Counted from the stretch's first letter, positions 7,183-14,033 are shown. The stretch is 17,854 nt of DNA from JACVRX01 sp035697245 (GCA_035697245.1 DASSDH010000137.1:1-17854), one strand, 5' to 3'. Made by a program: numbers and translations. The notes: a model not told the origin generated them from the letters alone.

Positions 7183-9882
7183 ATGGCTGAGGCGGAAACG
7201 GCGCACCACCCAGGTGCGATCGACCACACCGAGGAGGGGCACCGGTTAGCTGCCACGGACAGCGGTGCCGAGCCGTGGCGGGCATGGGGTCCCTATCTCG
7301 CCGAGCGCGCCTGGGGAACAGTCCGCGAGGACTACAGCGCCGACGGTTCCGCCTGGGAATTCTTCCCCCACGACCACGCCCGTTCGCGGGTCTACCGCTG
7401 GAACGAGGACGGCATGGCGGGTTTCTGCGACGAGTCACAGAACTGGTGCCTGGCCTTGGCGCTGTGGAACGGCGCTGACCCCATCCTCAAAGAACGCATG
7501 TTCGGGCTGTCCGGTCCAGAGGGGAACCACGGCGAGGACGTCAAGGAATACTGGTGGTACCTCGATGGCACGCCTACCCATTCCTGGCACACCTGGCGGT
7601 ATCACTACCCGCAGCGGGCATACCCATACGACGAGCTCGTCGCCGAAAACGGGCGGCGGTCGCGGACCGAGGCTGAGTACGAACTGGTCGACACCGGGAT
7701 CTTCGACGACGGCCGGTACTGGGTGGTCACCGTCGATTACGCCAAGGCATGGCCGCACGACCTGCTCATACGGATCACCGTCGAGAACGCCGGGCCGGAC
7801 GAGGCAACGCTGCATATCTTGCCGACGCTGTGGTTCCGCAACACCTGGGCCTGGGGCCCGACCGACCACGGCAAGCCAAAGCTGCGTGGGGAGGACGGCC
7901 GTGTGGTCGGGCAGCACGACCGGGCCGGCCGGCTGGTGCTCACCGGCGACGGCGCACCGGATCTGCTGTTCTGTGAGAACGAGACGAATACCACGCGTCT
8001 CTTCGACGACCCCGCGGGAGTTCGCTTTCCCAAGGACGGCATCAACGACCACGTCGTCAACGGCGCAGCGTCGGTCAACCCGGCCCAGCAAGGCACCAAG
8101 GCTGCGCTCCACTATCAGGTGACCGTTTCCGCCGGCCGTTCACAGGTCGTCCGGGTGCGACTCGTCGGGGGTAATCACGATGGCGCGGCGCGGACAGACC
8201 TGGCCAGCGGGTTCGACGCAGTGATGACGGCCCGGCAGGCGGAGGCCGACGCGTTCTATGCGGCGCTCACACCGGCTCGGTACGGCATGGAGGAGGCTCG
8301 TGTCCTCCGACAAGCGCTGGCCGGCTTGCTGTGGAGCAAGCAGTTCTTCCATTTCGACGTCGAGCGATGGCTCGACGGCGACCCGGGACAGCCGGCACCG
8401 CCACAGGGCCGAGGAGACATCCGCAACGGCGACTGGCGGCACCTGAACAACCACGAGATCCTGCTCATGCCGGACCCGTGGGAGTACCCCTGGTATGCCG
8501 CCTGGGACCTGGCCTTCCACTGCGTCACGCTGGCGCACATCGACCCCACCTTCGCGAAGAATCAGCTCCTCCTGTTGCTGCGCGAGTGGTACCTCCACCC
8601 CAACGGGCAGATCCCGGCATACGAGTGGAACTTCTCCGACGTCAACCCACCTGTGCACGCGTGGGCGGCCCTTCGTGTCTTCGAGCTCGATGGCGGCTCG
8701 GACTACACCTTCCTGTCCCGGGTCTTCCACAAGCTGCTGATGAACTTCACCTGGTGGACCAACAACAAGGACCACGGCGACAACAACCTGTTCGAGGGCG
8801 GCTTCATGGGGCTGGACAACATCGCCCCGATCGACCGTTCGAAGATCCCGGCGGACCTCGGCTACCTCGAACAGGCGGACTCGACCGCGTGGATGGCCAT
8901 GTACGCGTTGGATTTGCTCGCGATGGCCGTCCGACTGGCGCTGCACGACCGGTCTTACGAGGACGTCGCGGTCAAGTTCTTCGAGCATTTCCTCGCGATC
9001 GCCAACGCGGCGAACAACGCCGGCCTCTGGGATGAGGACGACGCGTACTTCTACGACGTTCTGCATCTGACCGATGGTCGCCACGTGCCGATCAAGGTGC
9101 GCTCACTCGTCGGGCTGGTGCCGATCACGGCGGCGGTCGACATCCGCGACGGGTTGCTCGACCAGCTGCCGGAGTTCGCCGAGCGGGCGAAGTGGTTCGT
9201 GGACACCAAGCCCCGGCTGGCTACTGCCCTCCACGTGCGAGTCGACGATGGTATGACCCATCGGCTGCTCTGCCTCGTATCGCCCGAGCGCCTGAAACGG
9301 GTGCTGGAGAAGATGTTCGACGAGCAACGGCTGCTCTCGCCGCATGGGATCCGCTCGTTGTCGGCGTGGCACCGCGATCATCCGTTCGCGTTCACCGCCG
9401 GCGACCTGGTCGCTGTAGCCGACTACCAGCCTGCTGAGTCGACGTCCGCGCTCTTCGGCGGGAATTCCAATTGGCGGGGTCCGATCTGGTTCCCGCTCAA
9501 CGCGTTGCTCATCGAGGCGCTCCGCGACTACGACCGCTTCTCGAACGGAACCCTCCTGGTGGAGTATCCGGCCGGCGCCGGAGTGCAGATCTCATTGGGT
9601 GACGCAGCGGCCGACATCGTCCGGCGACTGGTGTCGATCTTCCTCCCCGGGCCCGACGGGCGCCGTCCAGTCCACGGCGGCTACGACCTGCTCGCCACTG
9701 ACCCGCGCTGGCGGGACAACATCCCGTTCCACGAGTATTTCCACGGCGACACCGGTGCTGGCCTGGGTGCTACGCATCAGACCGGCTGGACCGCGCTGGT
9801 AGCACATCTGCTCCTCGACGACGCCCGTGTTCCGGGCGACAAACCAGCCGCTGCACGAGCTCGGGTCCTGTTCTCGAATTGA
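7183..9882 (+). CDS. GH63/MGH1-like glucosidase (six-hairpin glycosidase fold)
   Basis: This 899-residue protein has an N-terminal beta-rich part (about 1-330) with WGPYLAERAWGTVREDYS near 30, then an alpha-toroid domain. Conserved blocks are MPDPWEYPWYAAWDLAFH near 430, NGQIPAYEWNFSDVNPPVHAWAA near 470-490 (a likely general-acid Asp in FSDVNP), GNSNWRGPIWFPLN near 762, and FHEYFHGDTGAGLGATHQTGW near 848 (a likely catalytic Glu). This is the pattern of large bacterial proteins annotated as glucosidase in GH63 or mannosylglycerate-hydrolase-like groups. They cleave alpha-linked glucosyl or glucosylglycerate-type substrates; the exact one here is unknown. No signal peptide is visible. The gene follows the DUF2254 gene by nine bases and overlaps the longest reading frame of the YdeI-type gene, so the three form one unit. 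Confidence 0.9.
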   Translation: MAEAETAHHPGAIDHTEEGHRLAATDSGAEPWRAWGPYLAERAWGTVREDYSADGSAWEFFPHDHARSRVYRWNEDGMAGFCDESQNWCLALALWNGADPILKERMFGLSGPEGNHGEDVKEYWWYLDGTPTHSWHTWRYHYPQRAYPYDELVAENGRRSRTEAEYELVDTGIFDDGRYWVVTVDYAKAWPHDLLIRITVENAGPDEATLHILPTLWFRNTWAWGPTDHGKPKLRGEDGRVVGQHDRAGRLVLTGDGAPDLLFCENETNTTRLFDDPAGVRFPKDGINDHVVNGAASVNPAQQGTKAALHYQVTVSAGRSQVVRVRLVGGNHDGAARTDLASGFDAVMTARQAEADAFYAALTPARYGMEEARVLRQALAGLLWSKQFFHFDVERWLDGDPGQPAPPQGRGDIRNGDWRHLNNHEILLMPDPWEYPWYAAWDLAFHCVTLAHIDPTFAKNQLLLLLREWYLHPNGQIPAYEWNFSDVNPPVHAWAALRVFELDGGSDYTFLSRVFHKLLMNFTWWTNNKDHGDNNLFEGGFMGLDNIAPIDRSKIPADLGYLEQADSTAWMAMYALDLLAMAVRLALHDRSYEDVAVKFFEHFLAIANAANNAGLWDEDDAYFYDVLHLTDGRHVPIKVRSLVGLVPITAAVDIRDGLLDQLPEFAERAKWFVDTKPRLATALHVRVDDGMTHRLLCLVSPERLKRVLEKMFDEQRLLSPHGIRSLSAWHRDHPFAFTAGDLVAVADYQPAESTSALFGGNSNWRGPIWFPLNALLIEALRDYDRFSNGTLLVEYPAGAGVQISLGDAAADIVRRLVSIFLPGPDGRRPVHGGYDLLATDPRWRDNIPFHEYFHGDTGAGLGATHQTGWTALVAHLLLDDARVPGDKPAAARARVLFSN

Positions 9883-9968
9883 CCGGCCATCACCCCAACT
9901 TTCGCGTTGATCTGGCGGGGTGGTCGCGGCCTGGAGGTCCTGATCGAGGCTGTGCGAGCATCACCCGA

Positions 9969-10445
9969 GTGGGTAACGAAGTGCGGTTCACCGCCAGGGT
10001 GACCGCAGACGGGCGCAAGCGGGTTCTGGTCCCGGTGGCGGTTGATCCCGATGACGCTTGGGGGCCGAAGCTAGAGCATCACGTCGCCGGGACCGTCAAC
10101 GGCATGGGTGTTCGTGCCGTAATCGAGCCGTTTGGTTCCGGGCGCGGGATCCTGCTGGGACCCGCCTGGCGGCGCCACTGCGGCATCGGACCGGGCGACG
10201 AGGTCGGGGTCGTGCTGTACCCCGAGGGACCGCAGCGCGCAAACCTCGCGCCGGACGTCGCCGCTGCGTTGGACACGGCGCCAGACGCCGCAGCCTTCTT
10301 TGACTCGCTGGCGCAGTTCTACCGGCGCGGCTACCTTCGCTGGATTGACGCCACCAAGCGCAGCCCCGAGAAGCGCGCCGCCCGGATCGCGGAAATGATC
10401 GAGCTGTTGAAAGCGGGCATCAAGGAACGGCCGGGAGGTCACTGA
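9969..10445 (+). CDS. YdeI/OmpD-associated (OmdA) family protein with DUF1905-like N-terminal domain
   Basis: From GTG 9969 this is 158 residues. The first 90 form a beta-rich DUF1905-like domain with GTVNGMGVRAVIEPFGSGR and GPGDEVGVVLYPEG. The last 60 form the OmdA helical tail with DSLAQFYRRGYLRWIDATKRSPEKRAARIAEMIELLKAG, the diagnostic stretch of the family (RR/K-x6-I-x2-AK-x-PETR-x-RRI). The frame is open back to a TTG at 9879 that overlaps the glucosidase stop (TTGA), which would add 30 residues that do not look conserved; neither start has a good ribosome binding site, so the N-terminus is uncertain, and GTG 9981 is also possible. Members are linked in the literature to tolerance of stress or bacteriocins, but the molecular role is unclear. 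It is the last gene of the plus-strand unit. Confidence 0.82.
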   Translation: MGNEVRFTARVTADGRKRVLVPVAVDPDDAWGPKLEHHVAGTVNGMGVRAVIEPFGSGRGILLGPAWRRHCGIGPGDEVGVVLYPEGPQRANLAPDVAAALDTAPDAAAFFDSLAQFYRRGYLRWIDATKRSPEKRAARIAEMIELLKAGIKERPGGH

Positions 10446-10529
10446 ACCAGAGCGTGTTGACATTTCGTGAGCGGTTCCGCCGCCCGTCGCGCTCAGCATG
10501 GTTCAGGTAGTCGTGGACCAGTTGGCTGG

Positions 10530-11108
10530 CTATCGCGCCTCGGAAATGACAGCGCCGTAGAAGACGCCGGCCCCGTTCAACCCCTCCAGCCTGGGGATGC
10601 CCAACCTGCGGTATGTCATCCCCGTTGCAACCAGTACCGCCCTGGAGGTCAGTCGGGTGCCGTCGGAAAGGACCAGCTGATGCTCGGCGCGGCCGATGCG
10701 CAGGCCGGTGACCGCACGCATGAAATGGAAGCCCGCACCAAACAACCAGGCCTGCTCGTAAGCCCTCGTTGCGAGGGACGCTCCGCTGATTCCTGCGGGG
10801 AACCCCAGGAAGTTCCGGATCAGCGAGCTGGTACCCGCCTGCCCGCCGAGGGCCTCACGTTCCACCACGAGAACCTCGAAGCCCTCCGGCGCCGCATAGA
10901 CGGCCGCTCCCAGCCCGGCCGGACCGGCCCCGACCTTGGTCCCTCAGCCGACCCAGAGTTCCCAACGAATGCGACGGTGATCCCTCGCATACAACCGCGT
11001 AGTCCTGGCCATATCGCTTCGAGAGCTCTCGCTCCAAGTCGCCAGGTCACCAGGATCGTCCTCGACGCCCAGGATGATCGTCGCCGATCGTCGGTCCACC
11101 GGAATCAC
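10530..11108 (-). pseudogene. Decayed response-regulator/thioredoxin-reductase-like FAD oxidoreductase
   Basis: Pieces of one protein appear in three frames. From GTG 11108 comes a receiver start (ATIILGVEDDPGDLA). In another frame, from about 11037, comes ERELSKRYGQDYAVVCEG, which continues the receiver domain. Then most of the receiver and the following linker are missing, and a third frame from about 10940 gives the dinucleotide motif VGAGPAGLGAAVYAA, VVEREALGGQAGTSS, RNFLGFPAGISG and LVATGMTYRRLGIP, ending at a TAG after FYGAVISEAR. Intact actinobacterial relatives are about 550 residues, with a receiver domain fused to an FAD/NAD(P) reductase. Here there are at least two frame changes, a large internal deletion and loss of the C-terminal half. 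The redox CxxC region is not present. It is almost certainly non-functional. Confidence 0.82.
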
Positions 11109-11117
11109 GACCGATCC

Positions 11118-11234
11118 CTACATCACCGTTGCGTGGCGCACCAGCCTTAGCCAGTTAATGGCGATCCTGTGAGGGTCGAGCGAGACGACGAAGGTGTGCG
11201 TGGTCGACCCGGCGATCACCTGGTCGGTGAACAC
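11118..11234 (-). other. Short unassigned open frame (38 codons) upstream of the decayed oxidoreductase
   Basis: A GTG at 11234 opens 38 codons ending at TAG 11118-11120, with a protein-like composition (VFTDQVIAGSTTHTFVVSLD, then RIAINWLRLVRHATVM). No ribosome binding site is clear. It could be a scrap of a lost gene or chance. I do not recognise it. Nothing else is seen between 11109 and 11265. Confidence 0.2.
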
Positions 11235-11265
11235 TAGCTAAGCGACGCTGAGCAAGCTGGCCAAG

Positions 11266-12369
11266 TCACGAAGGAGACGCCACTGGCTCCGTTCGCCCCA
11301 CCGTCGCACGTGAACGCTCGATCGCCTCGAGATACACCTTCTCGTAACCGCGGGCCATCGCCTGGAGAGAGAAGCGGTTCTCGACGACTTGCCGGCACGT
11401 GTCGGGGTCGATCTCGCTGGCACGTTCGATGGCAGAGGGTAGCTGGTCAGGCTGGTCACAGATGAACCCGTTCACCCCATCTTCGACGATCTCCGGGACC
11501 GCCCCTCTCCTGAGGGCTACTACCGGTGTTCCCGACGCGAGTGCCTCGATCATGACCATCCCGAATGGCTCGTCCCACTGAATCGGCATGACCAGCGCCC
11601 GAGCCCGGGCGAGTAGGTCGTGCTTCCGCTCCTTCGGTGGCTCCTCCAGCCACTCCACGTCGCTGCCAAGCAACGGCTCCACGACTTGCTCGAAGTGCTG
11701 CTTCTCAGCCGGTTCGCGGCATTTCGTCAGCGCAATGAGCGTGCGCCCTGCGTCGCGCGCAGCGTGGACAGCGAGTTCAGGCGCCTTTTCTGGGCAGCAG
11801 CGCCCGATGAATAGCACGAAGTCGTCCTTGTCCCGACGAAAGTCATGGTCTGAGACCCGCACGCCGTTGTACACGGTGGCTGCCCACGGCAGATCGGGGG
11901 CACCCGCCCGCTGCGAGTTCGAGATAGAAACGAACATGATCCGCTCGTCAAGATGCCCGTAGTAACGGCTCAGATCTCCGTAGTAATCACCGAGCTCGCC
12001 GTCCACCGGACCATGCGCTGTCACCACTGTCGGTATCTCGAGACCAGCAGCGACCAACGGACCGGCAGCCGTATGGTCATGGATGACGTCGACCTCGAGG
12101 CCTCCGAGGATCCGCGACACCGCCGCCGCGTGCCGCACCTCGGTGAGGGCGTCTCCAACGCTATCGCTCTGCGGTTCCTTGGTGGCTGCGAAGAACCGGG
12201 TCGCGTCCGTATCGTCCTGGCCTGCGCCAACGAGCGTGACGTCGTGGCCTCTGTCGACCAGCCCGTCGACGAGGCCGGCACACACCGACTCGATGCCGCC
12301 GTAGCCGGTCGGTGGGACCGGGAACCACGGCGGCGCAATGACGGCAATCTTCAGGCACGGTACGGCCAT
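11266..12369 (-). CDS. Glycosyltransferase family 4 (GT-B fold)
   Basis: This 367-residue cytosolic or membrane-associated glycosyltransferase would move a sugar from a nucleotide donor to an unknown acceptor. The N-terminal domain starts with KIAVIAPPWFPVPPTGYGGIE, the glycine-rich acceptor-side loop, followed by VIHDHTA near 95 and ISNSQR near 155. The C-terminal donor domain has LFIGRCCPEKAPELA near 200 and the GT4 E-x7-E motif in EPFGMVMIEALASGTPVVA near 285, then GAVPEIVEDGVNGF. ATG 12369 is the start because AGGAGG sits immediately before it; a longer frame back to 12417 passes through the hairpin and is not protein-like. The gene is alone on the minus strand between remnants. No other polysaccharide gene is adjacent, although a glucosidase lies 1.4 kb away on the other strand. 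Confidence 0.93.
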   Translation of the reverse strand: MAVPCLKIAVIAPPWFPVPPTGYGGIESVCAGLVDGLVDRGHDVTLVGAGQDDTDATRFFAATKEPQSDSVGDALTEVRHAAAVSRILGGLEVDVIHDHTAAGPLVAAGLEIPTVVTAHGPVDGELGDYYGDLSRYYGHLDERIMFVSISNSQRAGAPDLPWAATVYNGVRVSDHDFRRDKDDFVLFIGRCCPEKAPELAVHAARDAGRTLIALTKCREPAEKQHFEQVVEPLLGSDVEWLEEPPKERKHDLLARARALVMPIQWDEPFGMVMIEALASGTPVVALRRGAVPEIVEDGVNGFICDQPDQLPSAIERASEIDPDTCRQVVENRFSLQAMARGYEKVYLEAIERSRATVGRTEPVASPS

Positions 12370-12376
12370 GGCTCCT

Positions 12377-12403
12377 CCTGGGATATCGGGAGAGATACCC
12401 AGG
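12377..12403 (-). promoter_or_regulatory. Hairpin overlapping the ribosome binding site of the glycosyltransferase
   Basis: On the minus strand CCTGGGTATC pairs with GATATCCCAGG around a six-base loop (TCTCCC), ten pairs with one bulged base. The 3' arm ends in AGG, which is also the first part of the AGGAGG ribosome binding site ahead of ATG 12369. In mRNA this would partly hide the Shine-Dalgarno sequence. It could alternatively be a dyad operator. Visible directly; the function is inferred. Confidence 0.5.
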
Positions 12404-12496
12404 CAGACCACAGTCACACCTTCACCGTCGCCGGCTGGTCCAAGTCCCGGTGACCGCGTGCGTACCCGAACAGTCCCTCACCTCGGCGCTGCCGCC

Positions 12497-12562
12497 GACG
12501 GAAAGATCGTCCGACCCCACCAGCTCCGCCACATCGCGGCGAGCCTGGCTGTGTCGGCTGAC
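12497..12562 (+). pseudogene. int: Scrap of a tyrosine (phage-type) integrase C-terminus
   Basis: The plus frame reads DGKIVRPHQLRHIAASLAVS, closely matching the tyrosine-integrase box II around the catalytic Arg and His (H-x-LRHT-A-S-L-A). Only about 22 residues are recognisable: upstream sequence leads into the glycosyltransferase promoter and downstream the frame runs into the tRNA-derived segment. The remaining active-site residues, including the tyrosine nucleophile, are absent. Its position 16 bases from the tRNA-Ala 3' half fits integrase genes that sit beside their own attachment site. Confidence 0.6.
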
Positions 12563-12577
12563 CTGCAGGTTTCTGCG

Positions 12578-12619
12578 TGGAGACGAAGGGACTTGAACCC
12601 TCAACCCCCGCCTTGCAAA
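12578..12619 (-). other. Attachment-site scar: 3' half of a tRNA-Ala(UGC)
   Basis: On the minus strand the sequence reads as tRNA positions 32-73: loop TTTGCAA with anticodon TGC, 3' anticodon strand GGCGG, variable GGGTT, T-arm GAGGG-TTCAAGT-CCCTT, acceptor strand CGTCTCC and discriminator A. T at position 70 agrees with the G3:U70 identity pair of tRNA-Ala. Upstream of position 32 the sequence does not pair (TGGCA against GGCGG) and no 5' acceptor strand GGGGACG is found, so this is not a working tRNA. A 3' half beginning at the anticodon loop is the usual footprint of site-specific integration into a tRNA gene. Confidence 0.72.
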
Positions 12620-12729
12620 TGCCAACCAGCCGCGTCGCTGACGTGCGGCGAACGCGCCCATTATGCCTCTGACCTGGGCACATTGCGTTTGCTCGCGTTG
12701 GTTAGAGTGCGGCATCGTTAGCTCGCACA

Positions 12730-12747
12730 GGGGCAAATTGGGGGCAA
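12730..12747 (+). repeat. Two GGGGCAA direct repeats phased by 11 bp
   Basis: GGGGCAA occurs at 12730-12736 and again at 12741-12747, within GGGGCAAATTGGGGGCAAG. The 11-base period is about one helical turn. Beside the tRNA-derived scar these may be arm-type binding sites for an integrase or excisionase. No protein is known to bind them here. Confidence 0.45.
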
Positions 12748-12754
12748 GCTCAGC

Positions 12755-12910
12755 TCAGCCGCCCGTGTCCTCGACCTCGCCTAGGTACGCCTCCAGCGCA
12801 GCCATGACCAGACCAGAGACCGGCATCCGCCGCGCCTTCGCGTAACGCTCGGCGCGAGCCCACAGCTCGACGTCCTCGTCCCGCACATAGACAGCCTTGG
12901 CAATCCCCAT
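12755..12910 (-). CDS. Small ribbon-helix-helix (CopG/Arc-type) protein
   Basis: From ATG 12910 this encodes 51 residues. The first ten (MGIAKAVYVR) form the expected beta strand, followed by helices DEDVELWARAERYAKARRM and PVSGLVMAALEAYL, the RHH layout, and an acidic tail. RHH proteins dimerise, place the strand in the DNA major groove and often repress their own promoter; many are antitoxins or mobile-element regulators. A longer frame back to GTG 12973 exists, but the added residues are not domain-like and would read through a perfect 16-bp palindrome at 12923-12938, so I prefer ATG 12910. The ribosome binding site is poor. No toxin gene is recognisable beside it; the divergent gene at 13046 is the only candidate partner. 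Confidence 0.68.
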   Translation of the reverse strand: MGIAKAVYVRDEDVELWARAERYAKARRMPVSGLVMAALEAYLGEVEDTGG

Positions 12911-12922
12911 GACGACAGCGTG

Positions 12923-12938
12923 AGACCTCGCGAGGTCT
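12923..12938 (-). promoter_or_regulatory. Perfect 16-bp palindrome, likely operator of the RHH gene
   Basis: AGACCTCGCGAGGTCT is a perfect 16-base palindrome ending 13 bases before ATG 12910. RHH repressors bind short symmetric sites at their own promoters, so this is a good autoregulatory operator candidate. A weak -10-like TATGTG lies just upstream on the minus strand. The symmetry is seen directly; binding is inferred. Confidence 0.5.
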
Positions 12939-12978
12939 TCACATAGCTTCGCATGCGGCGTAGCGTCCATCACAAGGC

Positions 12979-13012
12979 GGGACCGCCCGGAGCGCGAACT
13001 CCGAACGGTCCC
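12979..13012. repeat. Nested 34-base hairpin between divergent small genes
   Basis: GGGACCG (12979-12985) pairs with CGGTCCC (13006-13012). Inside it CGGAG (12988-12992) pairs with CTCCG (12999-13003), separated from the outer stem by a symmetric CC/AA internal loop, with a six-base CGCGAA apex. Twelve perfect pairs in all. On the plus strand only two T follow, so it is not a classical terminator of that strand. It could stop transcription entering the island, or be a leader structure of the gene at 13046. Confidence 0.55.
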
Positions 13013-13045
13013 TTGATCCCCACCTGAGCAAGCAGGAGGAGACCC

Positions 13046-13258
13046 GTGGACAACCTACCCACGACCTACGAGCAGCGGATGGCAGCCGTGCGCCGCCAGC
13101 TGCGCCGCCAACTCGACCCGCAGACCGACCCCGAACGTGGCACCGTCGACTGGCTGGAAACCTGCCCAGTCGACACGCTGGAACGACTCGCCGGCATGAT
13201 CGGCCGCGCGATAGCCGACGGATACGACCGCGGCTCGGCCGAACTGGGCGAGCAGTGA
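13046..13258 (+). CDS. Small hypothetical protein (70 aa)
   Basis: The GTG start has AGGAGGAG five bases upstream, one of the best ribosome binding sites in the window, which is the main reason to call it a gene. The product is basic and helical at the start (TYEQRMAAVRRQLRRQLD), then has a short segment with WLETCPVDTLERLAGMIGRAIADGYDRG. There is no membrane segment or signal peptide. I do not recognise the family. It is divergent from the RHH gene over the nested hairpin and lies upstream of the broken serine recombinase, so it is probably cargo of the same lost element. An antitoxin/toxin partnership with the RHH protein is only a possibility. Confidence 0.65.
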   Translation: MDNLPTTYEQRMAAVRRQLRRQLDPQTDPERGTVDWLETCPVDTLERLAGMIGRAIADGYDRGSAELGEQ

Positions 13259-13323
13259 CCAGCCAGTCCAGTCGGCCCTCCGCGACGTCGAGGATGATCA
13301 CGTTCGGGGGCGCCGGGAACGTT

Positions 13324-13342
13324 GGCCACCACGGTGATGGCC
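13324..13342. repeat. Inverted repeat in the gap before the recombinase remnant
   Basis: GGCCA-C-CAC-G-GTG-A-TGGCC is a near-perfect 19-base dyad with one mismatched pair. It lies between the 70-aa gene and the serine recombinase remnant. In the same gap, TCCGGTGA occurs twice (13383-13390 and 13395-13402), and ACGTTC/GAACGT flank a GC-rich centre near 13310. These may be old recombinase or regulator sites. No gene is recognised in 13259-13437. Confidence 0.3.
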
Positions 13343-13437
13343 TCTCCACTGCCCTACGCCCTACGGTGTCTCATGGGGGCCGTCCGGTGATCTCTCCGGT
13401 GAGGGTGTTTGCCGTTGCGCTCGGCGCGTGTCCGCGA

Positions 13438-14033
13438 TGTTGAGCGGCTACGCGCGCTGTTCCACCGACGAGCAGGACCTCACCGGTCAACGCCTCGTCC
13501 TGCTCGGCTGGGTGTGGCCGAGGACCGGATCTACCTCGTCAAGGGGCTGACGGCACCAACCGGGCCCGGCCCGGCCTGGTCCAGGTCCTCGCGGCCGTGC
13601 GGGCCGGGGACACCCTCGTGCCGAAGCTGGACCGGCTCGCCCGCTCGATGTCCGAGCATCGGTGATGCTCTCGTCGCCCGTTGGGTGCGGCTGTTGCCGG
13701 GCGGGACGATCTACGACCGGACCGACCCGATGGGGAGGATGTTTTTCAACATCTCCGCCACCTTCGCCAAGCACGAGGTCGACCCGCTGCGGATGCGTGC
13801 CCGCAGGGGCATGGCCGTCGCGCGGGCAAAGGGCAGGCTGTGGGGAAGGCAGCTGAAGCTGTCCGCCCGGCGGCAGGCCCGCCTCGCCGGGTTGCACGCC
13901 GCCGGGCGAACACTCGGTCGCCGACCTGGCTGAGCTAATCTCCGTCTCTTGGCCGGCGGTGTATCGGGTCCTGGAACGCGTCGGCGGGCGGCCGGCTGGC
14001 CGCGAGGCAGAAGGGCGGCAGCACCGTGGATGA
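13438..14033 (+). pseudogene. Serine recombinase (resolvase/invertase) broken by frameshifts
   Basis: Consecutive pieces of one resolvase are spread over all three frames. ATG 13438 gives MLSGYARCSTDEQDLTGQR with the catalytic Ser in the YARxST motif. Another frame gives GVAEDRIYLVKGLT; after one lost base follow TNRARPGL, AAVRAGDTLV and PKLDRLARSM. After another change come IGDALVARWVRLLPGGTIYD, TDPMGRMFFNISATFAKHEV and the helix to LSARRQARLAGLHAAG. A last shift gives the DNA-binding tail HSVADLAELISVSWPAVYRVLER. At least four frame changes make it dead, yet domain order and near full length (about 195 residues) are kept, so decay is by small indels. The tail stop overlaps the start of the STAS gene. 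Confidence 0.85.

Noticed and set aside
8140..9084. 314-codon minus-strand frame
   Set aside because: It lies opposite the glucosidase core and has the Val/Arg/Glu bias of antisense frames in high-GC DNA.
10467..11150. 227-codon plus-strand frame
   Set aside because: The opposite strand holds recognisable pieces of a thioredoxin-reductase-like protein (VGAGPAG, GGQAGTSS, LVATG); the plus frame has no family-like motif.
12578..12651. A complete tRNA gene
   Set aside because: No 5' acceptor strand or D-arm is present and the anticodon stem cannot pair (TGGCA against GGCGG).
12338..12721. Plus-strand frame of 127 codons as a gene
   Set aside because: It spans the glycosyltransferase start, a short integrase scrap and the antisense of the tRNA 3' half. 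The text WRRRDLNPQPPPC is a known false-protein signature of tRNA sequence.
13066..13349. Minus-strand frames across the 70-aa gene
   Set aside because: They lack a ribosome binding site and are opposite a gene with a strong one. The piece PPNVIILDVAEGRLDWLV is suggestive but unplaced.
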